64,000 nt of DNA. Source: Roseococcus sp. SDR (GTDB lineage: Bacteria > Pseudomonadota > Alphaproteobacteria > Acetobacterales > Acetobacteraceae). The notes under the pieces were generated by a model. It was not told the DNA's origin, searched no databases, and worked only from the letters and a program-made list of their open reading frames with translations. Location of the stretch: positions 1 to 64,000 of the forward strand of contig NZ_JAHRCU010000001.1 of NCBI RefSeq assembly GCF_019083995.1, read 5' to 3'. Below, piece after piece: positions 41,633 through 50,339 of the stretch. Position 1 is the stretch's first letter. Every line of letters begins with the position of its first letter. A program made the translations under genes and the position numbers.

Positions 41633-42327
41633 TGTAGATACTGTTCGCGCAGATGCGGCGCGGCGGCCAGGGCCGCGCTGTCCCCCGTCCAGACCGTGCG
41701 GCCGCGCTCGATGATCACGTGGCGGTCGGCCAGGCGCATCACGGCGCCGAGATTCTTGTCGATCAGCAGGATCGCCTGGCCCTCGCCCTTGAGCTGGTCC
41801 AGCACGGCCCAGATCTCGGCGCGGATGAGCGGCGCCAGGCCCTCGGTCGCCTCGTCGAGGATGAGCAGGCGCGGATTGGTCATCAGCGCGCGGCCGATGG
41901 CGAGCATCTGCTGCTCGCCGCCCGAAAGGTTGCGCCCCGCATTGGTCCGGCGCTCCTGCAGGCGGGGGAAGAGGGCGTAGATGGCGGCGAGGTCCCAGCG
42001 GCCCGGGCGTGCGGTGGCGACCAGGTTTTCCTCCACGCTGAGCGTGGGAAACACCTGCCGCCCCTCGGGCACCAGGCCGATGCCGCGCCGCGCGATGACA
42101 TGGGAGGGGAGGCCCACCAGCTCGGCCTGGTCGAAGGCGATGCGCCCGCCGGTGACGCGCCCGCCGACCGAGCCGAGCAGCCCCATGATGGCGCGCACGG
42201 TCGTGGTCTTGCCCATGCCGTTGCGGCCAAGCAGCGTCACCACCTCGCCGGTTTCGACGGCCAACGAGACGTCCTGCAGCGCCTGGCTCTGGCCGTAGGC
42301 GGCGGCGAGGCTTTCGATCCAGAGCAT
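41626..42327 (-). CDS. livF: Branched-chain amino acid type ABC transporter, ATPase LivF
   Basis: This 233-residue ABC ATPase has Walker A GRNGMGKTT, signature LSGGEQQM and Walker B LLILDEATEGLAP. The H-loop position reads LIDKN, the LivF-like variant. GTG at 42330 directly precedes ATG at 42327; ATG has the better ribosome-site spacing (GAGG). The stop codon lies at the edge of the tandem repeat array. It powers import with LivG through LivH and LivM. Confidence 0.92.
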   Translation of the reverse strand: MLWIESLAAAYGQSQALQDVSLAVETGEVVTLLGRNGMGKTTTVRAIMGLLGSVGGRVTGGRIAFDQAELVGLPSHVIARRGIGLVPEGRQVFPTLSVEENLVATARPGRWDLAAIYALFPRLQERRTNAGRNLSGGEQQMLAIGRALMTNPRLLILDEATEGLAPLIRAEIWAVLDQLKGEGQAILLIDKNLGAVMRLADRHVIIERGRTVWTGDSAALAAAPHLREQYLHV

Positions 42328-43082
42328 CACGCCACCTCGTCTTCGCCGAGATAGGCGTCCCGCACCGCCGGGTCGGCGCGGATCACCTCGGGCGTGCCAT
42401 GCGCGATGACGCGGCCTTGGGCGAGCACGGAAATGCGGTCGGCGAGGGCGAAGACGGCGGGCATGTCATGCTCGATGAGCAGGATGGCATAGCGCGCGCG
42501 CAACCCGCCCAGGATGCGCATCAGGCGCTCTGCTTCCTCCGCGCCAGTGCCGGCGAGAGGCTCGTCCAGCAGCAGCACGCGCGGCTGCATGGCGAGCGCG
42601 ATGGCGAGTTCGAGCTGCCGCTTCTCGCCATGGCTCAGCGCCGCGGCGGGCGTTTCGGCGCGGCGTTCCAGGCCGACTTCGGTCAGCGCCGCCATGGCTT
42701 CCTCGTTCAGCGCGGCCTCGCTGTTGGCGGGGCGGAAGAAGCGGAAGGAGGAACCGTGGCGCGCCTGCACGGCCAGCGCCGCATTCTCGCGCGCGGTGAA
42801 GGAGGGGATGATGCTGGTGATCTGGAAGCTGCGCGCCAGTCCCATGCGCGCGCGCTTGGCCATGCGCAGATGCGTGACGTCGGTTCCGGCGAAGAGGATC
42901 TGGCCGGAATCGGGCGCGAGGGTGCCGCTGATCTGGTGGATCAGCGTGGTCTTGCCCGCGCCATTGGGGCCGATCAGCGCATGGATCTCGCCGCGCTTCA
43001 GGTCGAGCGAGACGTCATCCGTCACGGTCAGCCCACCGAAGCGCTTGCGCAGGTTCCGAAGCTCGAGGAGAAGGTCAGCCAC
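42327..43082 (-). CDS. livG: Branched-chain amino acid type ABC transporter, ATPase LivG
   Basis: This 251-residue ABC ATPase has Walker A GPNGAGKTT, the LivG-type insert ARSFQITSIIPSFTARENAALAVQ, signature LSHGEKRQLE, Walker B LLLDEPLAGTG and H-loop LIEHDM. GTG at 43082 is preferred; TTG at 43100 is an alternative. The start overlaps livM by 8 nt. Confidence 0.9.
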   Translation of the reverse strand: MADLLLELRNLRKRFGGLTVTDDVSLDLKRGEIHALIGPNGAGKTTLIHQISGTLAPDSGQILFAGTDVTHLRMAKRARMGLARSFQITSIIPSFTARENAALAVQARHGSSFRFFRPANSEAALNEEAMAALTEVGLERRAETPAAALSHGEKRQLELAIALAMQPRVLLLDEPLAGTGAEEAERLMRILGGLRARYAILLIEHDMPAVFALADRISVLAQGRVIAHGTPEVIRADPAVRDAYLGEDEVA

Positions 43083-43998
43083 GGCGCAGCAACCCCGCAA
43101 TGCCGCCGCGCATGAAGAAGACGCAGAAGATCAGCAGCGGCCCGAAGATCAGCCGCCAATGCTCGGTGAGCTTGGCGAGCCATTCCTCGATCAGCACGAA
43201 GGCCAGCGCCCCCATCAGCGCGCCATGCGGCCCGGACAGCCCGCCCAGGATCACCATGAACAGCAAATCGCCGCTGCGCTGCCAGGCGAGATAGGCCGGC
43301 GCCACGAACTCCGCCGCATTGGCCAGCAGCACGCCCGAGAGCCCGCCGATGGCGCCCGCGATGACATAGGCCGCAAGGCGATAGGGATAGGGCTCGAAGC
43401 CCACGGCGCGGGCGCGCGTCTCATTGTCGCGCGCGGCCTGGAGAACGCGCCCGAAGCGGCTGTGCAAAAGCGCGCGCACCAGCGCCCAGACGGCGATGAG
43501 CAGCCCGAGGCAGGTGAAGTGGAAGACGATGCCGCGCTCCAGCGCGCGGGAGCCGAAGACCTCGAGCCGGTTATAGAGGGTGTAGCCGTCATCCCCGCCA
43601 TAGAGGGCGAGGGAGGAGGTGGTGAAGAAGGCCATCTGCCCGAAGGCCAGCGTGATCATGATGAAATGCACGCCGGAGGTGCGGATGGCGATGGCGCCGG
43701 TCACCAGCGCAAACAGCGCGGCCGCGCCGATGCCCACCGGCACCACCATCCAGGCCTCGGTGATGCGGGCATGGTCGAGCACCACCACGGCATAGGCGCC
43801 CACCCCCAGCATGGCGGCGTGGCCGAGGCTCACCAGCCCGCCGCCGCCCACGAGCAGCGAGAGCGAGATGGCGGCCATGCCGAAGATCATGGCGCGGGCC
43901 AGCAGCGTCAGCGAATAGCCCTGCCCGAAGCCGATGAAGGGCGCCGCCGCCAGGGCCGCGAAGATCGCCAGCGCGATCAGGACATCGGGCCGCTTCAA
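43075..43998 (-). CDS. livM: Branched-chain amino acid type ABC transporter, permease LivM
   Basis: This 307-residue permease has about eight to nine helices and the LivM pattern GGGGLVSLGHAAMLGVGAYAVVVL, then QAARDNETRARAVGFEPYPYRLAAYVIAGAIGGLSGVLLA, the EAA-like loop. The start codon is TTG, overlapping the livH stop (TTGA). It forms the membrane channel with LivH. Confidence 0.92.
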   Translation of the reverse strand: MKRPDVLIALAIFAALAAAPFIGFGQGYSLTLLARAMIFGMAAISLSLLVGGGGLVSLGHAAMLGVGAYAVVVLDHARITEAWMVVPVGIGAAALFALVTGAIAIRTSGVHFIMITLAFGQMAFFTTSSLALYGGDDGYTLYNRLEVFGSRALERGIVFHFTCLGLLIAVWALVRALLHSRFGRVLQAARDNETRARAVGFEPYPYRLAAYVIAGAIGGLSGVLLANAAEFVAPAYLAWQRSGDLLFMVILGGLSGPHGALMGALAFVLIEEWLAKLTEHWRLIFGPLLIFCVFFMRGGIAGLLRRG

Positions 43999-44915
43999 CG
44001 CCGCACCGGAAACAGGCCGGCGGGGCGGAAGGCGAGGATCGCGGCCATCACGACATAGATGAGCATGGAGGCCATGGCCGCCCCCGCCTGCCGCGCGGCC
44101 GAGGGGTCGAGAAACAGGCGCATCAGATCCGGCATCATGCTGCGCCCGATGGTCTCGACCAGGCCCACCAGCAGGGCCGCGATGAAGGCGCCCCGCACCG
44201 AGCCGATGCCGCCGATCACGATCACCACGAAGGCCAGGATGAGCAGGTTGTCGCCCATCCCGGGCTCGACCGAGAGGATGGGCGCGGCCATGGCGCCCGC
44301 GAAGCCCGCCAGCATGGCGCCGAAGCCGAAGACCAGCATGAAGAGGCGGCGGATATCCACCCCCAACGCCGAGACCATCGGCGCATTGGTGGCGCCGGCG
44401 CGCACCAGCATGCCGACGCGCGTGCGCTCGACCAGGAACCAGAGCAGCCCGGCCGTCGCGAGGCCGGCCACCAGGATGGCGATGCGATAGGTGGGGTAGA
44501 GCAGCCCATCCATGATCCGCACGCCGCCGCTGAGCAGCTCCGGCACTGGCATCTGCATGGGTGCGGTGCCGAAGACGGCCTTCACGCCCTGGTTGAGGAA
44601 GAGGATGACGCCGAAGGTGGCCAGCACCTGGGAGAGGTGATCGCGCTCATAAAGGTGGCGGAAGACCAGGAATTCCAGCAGCAGCCCGAAGGCGAGGGTG
44701 GCGGGCAGCGTGAGCAGCAGCCCCCACCAGAAGCTGCCCGTGAGGGCTGCGAGCGTCGCCCCCAGATAGGCGCCCAGCATGTACTGCACGCCATGCGCCA
44801 GGTTGATGAAGTCCATCACGCCGAAGACGAGCGTGAGCCCCGCGGCCACAAGGAACAGCAGGATCCCGAACTGCAACCCGTTCAGCGCCTGCACCAGCAG
44901 CAGCGTGGTGTTCAC
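43995..44915 (-). CDS. livH: Branched-chain amino acid type ABC transporter, permease LivH
   Basis: This 306-residue permease shows the LivH pattern: LNGLQFGILLFLVAAGLTLVFGVMDFINLAHGVQYMLGAYLGA at the N-terminus and GVDIRRLFMLVFGFGAMLAGFAGAMAAP in the cytoplasmic loop. The start is GTG. It is separated from the binding-protein gene by a strong hairpin, so its expression could be lower than that of the receptor. Confidence 0.92.
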   Translation of the reverse strand: MNTTLLLVQALNGLQFGILLFLVAAGLTLVFGVMDFINLAHGVQYMLGAYLGATLAALTGSFWWGLLLTLPATLAFGLLLEFLVFRHLYERDHLSQVLATFGVILFLNQGVKAVFGTAPMQMPVPELLSGGVRIMDGLLYPTYRIAILVAGLATAGLLWFLVERTRVGMLVRAGATNAPMVSALGVDIRRLFMLVFGFGAMLAGFAGAMAAPILSVEPGMGDNLLILAFVVIVIGGIGSVRGAFIAALLVGLVETIGRSMMPDLMRLFLDPSAARQAGAAMASMLIYVVMAAILAFRPAGLFPVRR

Positions 44916-44934
44916 AGCCGCCGCCCCCCGGTGC

Positions 44935-44959
44935 CCTCCCGTGGCTTTGCCACGGGAGG
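44935..44959. terminator. 11 bp perfect hairpin upstream of livH
   Basis: CCTCCCGTGGC-TTT-GCCACGGGAGG. It lies 20 bp before the livH start, in the same spacer as the hairpin at 44998, and could block or slow transcription into livHMGF. Confidence 0.6.
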
Positions 44960-44997
44960 ATGAGCCCAGTTGTCAGAATGCAGAACCAATCCGGGGC

Positions 44998-45028
44998 CCC
45001 CGCGAAATTGCGAAGCGATTTCGTGGGG
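44998..45028. terminator. Hairpin right after the binding-protein gene
   Basis: On either strand an 11 bp stem (CCCCGCGAAAT pairing with ATTTCGTGGGG, one G-T pair) with a 9 nt loop. It begins 5 nt downstream of the leftward receptor gene stop (45033). This position is usual for hairpins that raise the amount of receptor over permease. Confidence 0.65.
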
Positions 45029-45032
45029 AGCG

Positions 45033-46232
45033 CTAGATGCGCCCGGGCATGCGGCACTCGCCGGCCCAGGGGTCCACATTGGCCTCGAGCACGCGGCGGA
45101 CCGTCTCGGTCTGGAACTTGCCATCGGCGCGGCGCGCCACCTGCAGCAGCCAGAAATCCTGCACGGGGTATTGGTTGACGCCGAAGCGGAAGGGGCCGCG
45201 CACGCTCTGGAAATCGGCCGCCGCGATCGCCGCGCGCAGCGCGTTCTTGTCCGAGAGGTTGCCGCCCACGCGCCGCACGGCGGAGTTCAGCAGGTTTGCC
45301 GCATCATAGCTCTGCGCCGCATAGGTGGCGGGCACGTAGTTGAAGGCGGCCTCGAATTCCGAGACGAAGCGGCGGTTCACCGGGTTGTCCATGTTGGGCG
45401 CCCAGCTGGCCGCGCTGTAGAAGCCGAGTGCGGCCTCGCCCTGCGCCGGCAGCGTCGCCTCATCCACGGTGAAGGTGGAGAGGAAGGGGATATTGGCGAG
45501 GCCCGCCTGGCGATATTGCCGCACCAGATTCACGCCGAGGCCGCCCGGCATGAAGGTGAAGATCGCATCCGGCCTGAGCGAGGCGATGCGCGCCAGCTCG
45601 GCCGAGAAGTCGAGCTGCGTCAGCGGCACATAGACCTCATCCACGACGGTGCCCTGGAAGCGGGACTTGAAGCCCGCCATGGCGTCGCGCCCGGCCTGGT
45701 AGTTCGGCGTCATCAGGAAGACGCGGCGGTAACCCGCATCCTGCGCCGCCTGGCCCATCACCGAATGCACCTGGTCGTTGTTGTAGGAGGTGGTGAAGAA
45801 ATACGGATTGCAGCCGCGGCCGGCGAAGGTGGAAGGCCCGGCATTGGTTGAGATCAGGAAGGTGCCCGCCTCCGTCACCGGCCGGATGATCGCCTGCAGG
45901 ATGTTGGAGAAGACGACGCCCACGATGAAATCCACGCGGTCCCGCTCAAGGGCTGCGCGCACCTTGGTGACGGCGACGTCGGGGCGCAGTTCGTCATCGA
46001 TGACGATGGTCTCGACCGGGCGGCCGCCGAGCTGGTTGTTGAGCTGGCGCATGCCGAGCATCCAGCCGTCGCGCAGCTGGGTGCCGAGGGCCGCCTGCGG
46101 GCCGGTCTGCACCGCGACGAGGCCGACCTTGATGGGCGCCCCCTGGGCCTGGAGCACGGCGGGGGCGGCCAGCAGCCCGGTGCTGGTGGCGAGAAGGGTG
46201 CGGCGGCGGAACGCCGGAATCTGGAACGCCAT
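45033..46232 (-). CDS. LivJ-type periplasmic substrate-binding protein
   Basis: This 399-residue receptor has an Arg-rich signal peptide (FRRRTLLATSTGLLAAPAVLQAQ) and the periplasmic type I fold: APIKVGLVAVQTGPQAALGTQLRDGW, then VDFIVGVVFSNILQAIIRPVTEAGTFLISTNAGPS. GGGAGAG precedes the ATG at 46232. It heads the liv-type operon. The family also binds aromatic acids, amides and urea, so the ligand is not certain to be a branched-chain amino acid. Confidence 0.9.
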   Translation of the reverse strand: MAFQIPAFRRRTLLATSTGLLAAPAVLQAQGAPIKVGLVAVQTGPQAALGTQLRDGWMLGMRQLNNQLGGRPVETIVIDDELRPDVAVTKVRAALERDRVDFIVGVVFSNILQAIIRPVTEAGTFLISTNAGPSTFAGRGCNPYFFTTSYNNDQVHSVMGQAAQDAGYRRVFLMTPNYQAGRDAMAGFKSRFQGTVVDEVYVPLTQLDFSAELARIASLRPDAIFTFMPGGLGVNLVRQYRQAGLANIPFLSTFTVDEATLPAQGEAALGFYSAASWAPNMDNPVNRRFVSEFEAAFNYVPATYAAQSYDAANLLNSAVRRVGGNLSDKNALRAAIAAADFQSVRGPFRFGVNQYPVQDFWLLQVARRADGKFQTETVRRVLEANVDPWAGECRMPGRI

Positions 46233-46250
46233 CAGCTGCTCTCCCAATGC

Positions 46251-46262
46251 TTTAAGCTTAAA
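46251..46262. promoter_or_regulatory. TTTAAGCTTAAA palindrome upstream of the receptor gene
   Basis: A 12 bp perfect AT-rich palindrome in an otherwise GC-rich gap of 35 bp between the hydrolase stop (46268) and the receptor start (46232). It is a candidate operator or promoter element for the transporter operon. Confidence 0.35.
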
Positions 46263-46267
46263 CCATT

Positions 46268-47050
46268 TCATAGGTGATCGCAGACCTGCCATGCAAGCCT
46301 CGCGATTCTCATGGTCAACGGATGCCGCGCCTCGGGCAATGGGTCCAGCACGGTGAAATGATCGAGGCCCGGCAGCGCCTCGCTCGTGCCGGCCCAGAGG
46401 GGGGCGAATTCGGCGCTTTGCCGGAGGAATTCCGGGCTTTCGGCGCCGCCCACGACGGCATGGATCGGCCGGCCAGGCGAGGGGAGCAGGGCGGGCGAGA
46501 GAGCGCGCGCGGTTGCGGCATCCAGCCCCAGGGCGGTGTTGATGCTGGTCGGGATCAGCGGCTCCAGCCAGAACAGGCCGGAAATGGGCACGGCGGCCGC
46601 CACCACCTCCGCCGGCAGATGCGCCAGCAGATGGGCGGCGAGATGCCCGCCCGCCGAATGCCCGGACGCCACCATGGGCCGGCCCAGCCGCGCATGCAGC
46701 GCCCGCGCCGCCGCCTCGGCCTGGGATGCGATGGTGGCGAGCGGCACGCTGGGGCAGAGGTCGTAGGAGGGGCAGGCCACCGCCACGCCCTGGGCGACCA
46801 GCCCCGCCGCGCAATGGCTGACGGCCGAGCGGTCCAGCGCCTGCCAATAGCCGCCATGGAAAAAGATCACGACGCCCTGGATCTCGGGCGGGAGGAACAG
46901 GTCCATCACCTCCCGCGCGCCGGCTCCATAGGCCAGCGTCTCGGGCGGATGGGCCGCACGGAAGGCCGCGGAATCCCGCATCCAGCCCGCGATGATCGCG
47001 GGGTGGCCGGGCACGCGGGCACGGTTGTTGTATTCGGCTTCCAGATCCAT
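46268..47050 (-). CDS. Alpha/beta hydrolase (kynurenine formamidase-like)
   Basis: This 260-residue hydrolase has the HGGYW oxyanion motif (VVIFFHGGYWQALD), the Ser nucleophile in SGHSAGGHLAAHLL and the catalytic His in LPGLDHFTVL. HGGxW and GHSAGGH are typical of the arylformamidase/esterase group. It is divergent from the deoxyribosyltransferase-like gene and sits just before the liv-type operon on the same strand. Confidence 0.85.
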   Translation of the reverse strand: MDLEAEYNNRARVPGHPAIIAGWMRDSAAFRAAHPPETLAYGAGAREVMDLFLPPEIQGVVIFFHGGYWQALDRSAVSHCAAGLVAQGVAVACPSYDLCPSVPLATIASQAEAAARALHARLGRPMVASGHSAGGHLAAHLLAHLPAEVVAAAVPISGLFWLEPLIPTSINTALGLDAATARALSPALLPSPGRPIHAVVGGAESPEFLRQSAEFAPLWAGTSEALPGLDHFTVLDPLPEARHPLTMRIARLAWQVCDHL

Positions 47051-47066
47051 CCGATCATCATAGGCC

Positions 47067-47080
47067 GGAAACCGGTTTCC
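47067..47080. promoter_or_regulatory. 14 bp palindrome between divergent genes
   Basis: GGAAACCGGTTTCC lies in the 45 bp gap between two divergent start codons. It resembles the first stem of the two-hairpin modules (GGAAACGCGTTTCC at 5096-5109) but here stands alone, so it may be an operator. Confidence 0.4.
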
Positions 47081-47095
47081 TGGCAGAATGGCCCG

Positions 47096-47641
47096 ATGCG
47101 CATCTATCTCGCCGGCCCGGAGGTCTTCCTGCCCGACCCCCTCGCGGCGGGGGCGGCCAAGAAGGCCATCTGCGCGAAGTATGGCATGGAGGGCGTCTTC
47201 CCGCTCGACGCACCGGCCCCCATGCCCTCCGGCCCGCCCGACTGGCGGCGCATCCATGCGGCGAATGAGGCGCATATCCAGGGCTGCGATGTGCTGGTGG
47301 CCAACCTCACGCCCTTTCGCGGCCTCGCCGCCGATCCGGGCACGGTGTTCGAACTGGGCTATATGCGCGGGCTCGGACGGCCGGTCTTCGGCTACACCCA
47401 TGTGCCGCATGACTACCGCGCGCGGGTGGCCGGCGCGCGGCATGACGGCCAAGCCTGGCGCGACGCGCACGGCCTCGAGATCGAGGATTTCGGCCTGGCC
47501 GAGAACCTCATGCTGGAAGGCGCCATCGCGGCCTCGGGCGGGGTGATGCTGCGTGCGGAGGATGGGCTCGGCTGGCAGGATCTCGCACTCTTTGAGGATT
47601 GCGTGGTCGCGGTCCGCCGGAAGCTCGTGGGCGAATTGTAA
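47096..47641 (+). CDS. Nucleoside 2-deoxyribosyltransferase
   Basis: This 181-residue protein has the family N-terminus RIYLAGPEVFLPDP, the DWRRIHAANEAHIQGCDVLVANLTPFRGLAADPGTVFELGYMRG core with the catalytic Glu, and ENLMLEGAI. It exchanges or hydrolyses the base of deoxynucleosides. No ribosome site is obvious before the ATG. A conserved GTVFELGYM supports the call. Confidence 0.88.
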   Translation: MRIYLAGPEVFLPDPLAAGAAKKAICAKYGMEGVFPLDAPAPMPSGPPDWRRIHAANEAHIQGCDVLVANLTPFRGLAADPGTVFELGYMRGLGRPVFGYTHVPHDYRARVAGARHDGQAWRDAHGLEIEDFGLAENLMLEGAIAASGGVMLRAEDGLGWQDLALFEDCVVAVRRKLVGEL

Positions 47642-47714
47642 TCCCTGGCCTGGGTAACCCGGCCCCGCATGATGGCGAAACCCAGGCAAGCCCCCGATCC
47701 ACGGGGGCAGGCAC

Positions 47715-48164
47715 ATGCCGAGGGTCCCGATGCCGCAAGCCCGCCACACCACGCTCCTGGTCAATCTGCTGGCCTGGGCCGCCGCGATCTGGATCGCCTA
47801 TGAGCTGCTCTACTACGAGCAGTTCAAGCTGACCGGCCCGACGCTGATCTTCGACCGCCTTTCCGACTGGTCGGGCATTCCGGAGAAGCCCTTCCGCCTC
47901 TTCGTGGCGGGGATGGAGATCGTCGCCGCCATCCTCGTGCTGATCCCGCGCACGCAGGGCTTCGGTGGGCTTTTCGCCGCCGGCATCATGGGCGGCGCCA
48001 TCTTCTTCCACCTCTTCACGCCGCTGGGCGTGGACCCCTACGAGGATGGCGGCAAGCTCTTCAAGGAGGCCTGCTTCACCTTCTCCATGGGATTGCTCTT
48101 GGCCTGGCTGCGACGCGACCAGCTGCTGGCGCTGTTGCCACGCCGCGCGGCCGTTGCGGCCTGA
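47715..48164 (+). CDS. DoxX-like membrane protein
   Basis: This 149-residue protein has four hydrophobic segments and the DoxX-like arrangement: LLAWAAAIWIAYELLYYEQFKLTG, FRLFVAGMEIVAAILVLIPRTQGFGGLFAAGIMGGAIFFHLFTPLGVD. ATG at 47715 or 47730 could be the start. It lies 3 nt before the OpgC-like gene, so the two are probably cotranscribed. Function unknown. Confidence 0.75.
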   Translation: MPRVPMPQARHTTLLVNLLAWAAAIWIAYELLYYEQFKLTGPTLIFDRLSDWSGIPEKPFRLFVAGMEIVAAILVLIPRTQGFGGLFAAGIMGGAIFFHLFTPLGVDPYEDGGKLFKEACFTFSMGLLLAWLRRDQLLALLPRRAAVAA

Positions 48165-48167
48165 CCC

Positions 48168-49277
48168 GTGACGCCCGCCGCTGTCCCTTCGCGCCCGCCG
48201 CGCGACCTGCGCCTCGATGTGCTGCGCGGCTGGATGCAGGTCTCGATCTTCGTCTCCCACGTGGTGGGCACCTGGCTGGCCTGGGGCATTCATGCCGCCT
48301 GGGGCCTCTCGGATTCCTCTGAGATGTTCATCCTGCTCTCGGGCATGACGCTGGGCTCGGTCTTCGCGCTCAAGGCGGCGAAGGCGGGGCCCATGGTGGC
48401 GCAGAAGGACCTGCTGGGCCGTGCGCTCCGGCTCTACCGGACGCATCTGCTGGTCTTCTTCATGTTCGCCGCGATGGTGCTGCTGGCCGAGATCCTGTTC
48501 CAGGTGCCCGATGCCGTGGAGCGCTTCGGTTGGCATTACCTGGTGGAGCACCCCTTCCGCGCCGTGGGCCTCGCCTTCACCGGCCTGTTCCAGCCGGATT
48601 TCATGGGCACGCTGCCGGTCTTCGTGGTCGGCATGCTGCTGCTGGGGCCCTTCCTGATGCTGGTGGCACGCTGGGGCATCTGGGCGCTGGTGCCGAGCTT
48701 CGCGGTCTATGCCGCGGTCAATCTCGGCTGGATCGCGACGCCGGGGTTGGGGGACACGCTGATCGCCTTCGATCCGCTGGCCTGGCAGTTCCTCTATCTG
48801 CTGGGCGGCTGGCTCGGCTGGCGCGCGCTGCATGGCATGCCCCTTCCGCATTCGCCCGTGCTGACCGGCCTCGCCGCCGCCGTGGTGGTGCTGGGCTTCG
48901 GCGTGCGCCTCGTGCAGCATGATTTCGTGGCGGGGCCCGATTGGGTGATCATGCTCTTCGAGCACAAGGATGTGCTGGCGCCGCCGCGCCTGCTGCATGC
49001 GCTGGCGCTCGCCTGGCTCGTCGCCATGCTGGTGCCGCGCCGGGCGGATTGGATGGAAGGCCTGGCGGGCCGCGCGCTGGCCACCATCGGGCGGCACTCG
49101 CTGCGCGTCTTCTGCACGGGGCTGTTCCTCGCCTGGATGATCTCGCGCGCCATGGAGGCGGCGCCGGAGCAGGCGCAGCTCATCGGGCTGCTGCTGATCC
49201 TGCCCGGCATCGCCGCCCTCTGGACCGTCGGGCTCTTCTCGGAACGGGCCAAGGGGGGCGCGGTGGCGCGGGCCTGA
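48168..49277 (+). CDS. OpgC-domain membrane protein
   Basis: This 369-residue, roughly ten-helix protein has the N-terminal signature DLRLDVLRGWMQVSIFVSHVVGTWL of OpgC proteins, which are linked to modification of periplasmic glucans. Later conserved features are HHSLRVF-like GRHSLRVFCTGLF. Start GTG lacks a clear ribosome site and follows the DoxX-like stop. In Acetobacteraceae such proteins are frequent and their substrate is mostly unknown. Confidence 0.82.
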   Translation: MTPAAVPSRPPRDLRLDVLRGWMQVSIFVSHVVGTWLAWGIHAAWGLSDSSEMFILLSGMTLGSVFALKAAKAGPMVAQKDLLGRALRLYRTHLLVFFMFAAMVLLAEILFQVPDAVERFGWHYLVEHPFRAVGLAFTGLFQPDFMGTLPVFVVGMLLLGPFLMLVARWGIWALVPSFAVYAAVNLGWIATPGLGDTLIAFDPLAWQFLYLLGGWLGWRALHGMPLPHSPVLTGLAAAVVVLGFGVRLVQHDFVAGPDWVIMLFEHKDVLAPPRLLHALALAWLVAMLVPRRADWMEGLAGRALATIGRHSLRVFCTGLFLAWMISRAMEAAPEQAQLIGLLLILPGIAALWTVGLFSERAKGGAVARA

Positions 49278-49340
49278 ACGGGGCTTGCCTTCCGGCGCGG
49301 GCATTACGACGATGCAAGGCAAACCTGCCGGAGACGTCGC

Positions 49341-50324
49341 GTGACCCTGCTGACCCGTCGCACCACCCTGCTTGGCGCCGCCGCGCTGCCCGTTGCCGCA
49401 TCCGCGCAGGAGGCCTGGCCGACGCGCGACCTGCGCCTGATCGTGCCCTTCCCCGCCGGCGGCACCACCGACGTCATGGCCCGCCTGCTGGCGCAGGAGA
49501 TGGGGCAGCGCCTGGGCCGCACCATCATCGTGGAGAACCTGGCCGGCGCGGGCGGCATGGTCGGCGCGCAGCGCTTCGTGCGGGACGGCAATGACCACAC
49601 GATGTTCCTGAGCCAGATCGCCTCCAACGCCATCGTCCCCGCCTTGCAGCGCAACGCGGGCTATGACCCGGAGCGCGATTTCCGCCCGATCACGCTGCTG
49701 GTGACCGTGCCCAATGTCTGGATCGGCAATGCCACGCGCATGGGCACGCGCGATGCGCGCGACTACATGCGCCGCGTCCGCGCCGACCGCCCGGGCCGGC
49801 CCTTCGGCAGCGCGGGCAATGGCACCTCCACGCATCTGACGGGCGAGCTGATCAGCCAGCTCGCCGGCTTGCGCATGCAGCATATCCCCTTCCGCGGCGC
49901 GGCGCCGGCGATGACGGCGCTGATCGCGGGCGACATCGACGTCTTCCTCGACAACCTGCCCACCGCGCTGCCCGCCATCCGCGGCGGGCTGGTCGTGCCG
50001 CTCGCCGTCACCTCGGCCGAGCGGCTGCCGGAGCTGCCGGACGTGCCGACGGTGAGCGAGCTGGGGGCGGAATTCGGCCTGGCTGGGTTCGAGGCGGTGG
50101 CCTGGTTCGGCCTCTCGGCGCATCCGACGATCAGCGACGCGAATCTCGCGCGCCTCGTCGCGGCGGCCGAGGGCGCGATGGCCGATCCGAATCTCCGCCG
50201 CCAGCTCGCCGAGCGCGGCACGACGCCGGCCGGCGGCGGGCCGGAGCGCTACGGCGCCCTGATCCGCAGCGAGCGCGAGCGCTGGGCCCGGGTGGTGCGC
50301 GAGGGGAACATCCAGGCCGATTAA
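49341..50324 (+). CDS. Bug family periplasmic substrate-binding protein
   Basis: This 327-residue tripartite tricarboxylate receptor has an Arg-Arg signal peptide (TRRTTLLGAAALPVAASAQ), then WPTRDLRLIVPFPAGGTTDVMARLLAQEMGQRLGRTIIVENLAGAGGMVGAQRF, the family opening. The ligand-binding Asp region is YDPERDFRPITLL. TctB/TctA permease genes are not nearby, so it is an orphan receptor, as is common in this group. GGAG precedes the GTG start. Confidence 0.92.
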   Translation: MTLLTRRTTLLGAAALPVAASAQEAWPTRDLRLIVPFPAGGTTDVMARLLAQEMGQRLGRTIIVENLAGAGGMVGAQRFVRDGNDHTMFLSQIASNAIVPALQRNAGYDPERDFRPITLLVTVPNVWIGNATRMGTRDARDYMRRVRADRPGRPFGSAGNGTSTHLTGELISQLAGLRMQHIPFRGAAPAMTALIAGDIDVFLDNLPTALPAIRGGLVVPLAVTSAERLPELPDVPTVSELGAEFGLAGFEAVAWFGLSAHPTISDANLARLVAAAEGAMADPNLRRQLAERGTTPAGGGPERYGALIRSERERWARVVREGNIQAD

Positions 50325-50339
50325 GGGCCTCGCTGCGCG

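Noticed and set aside
41181-41980. Open frames on both strands through repeat locus B
   Set aside because: They translate the 117 bp repeat and run into livF antisense.
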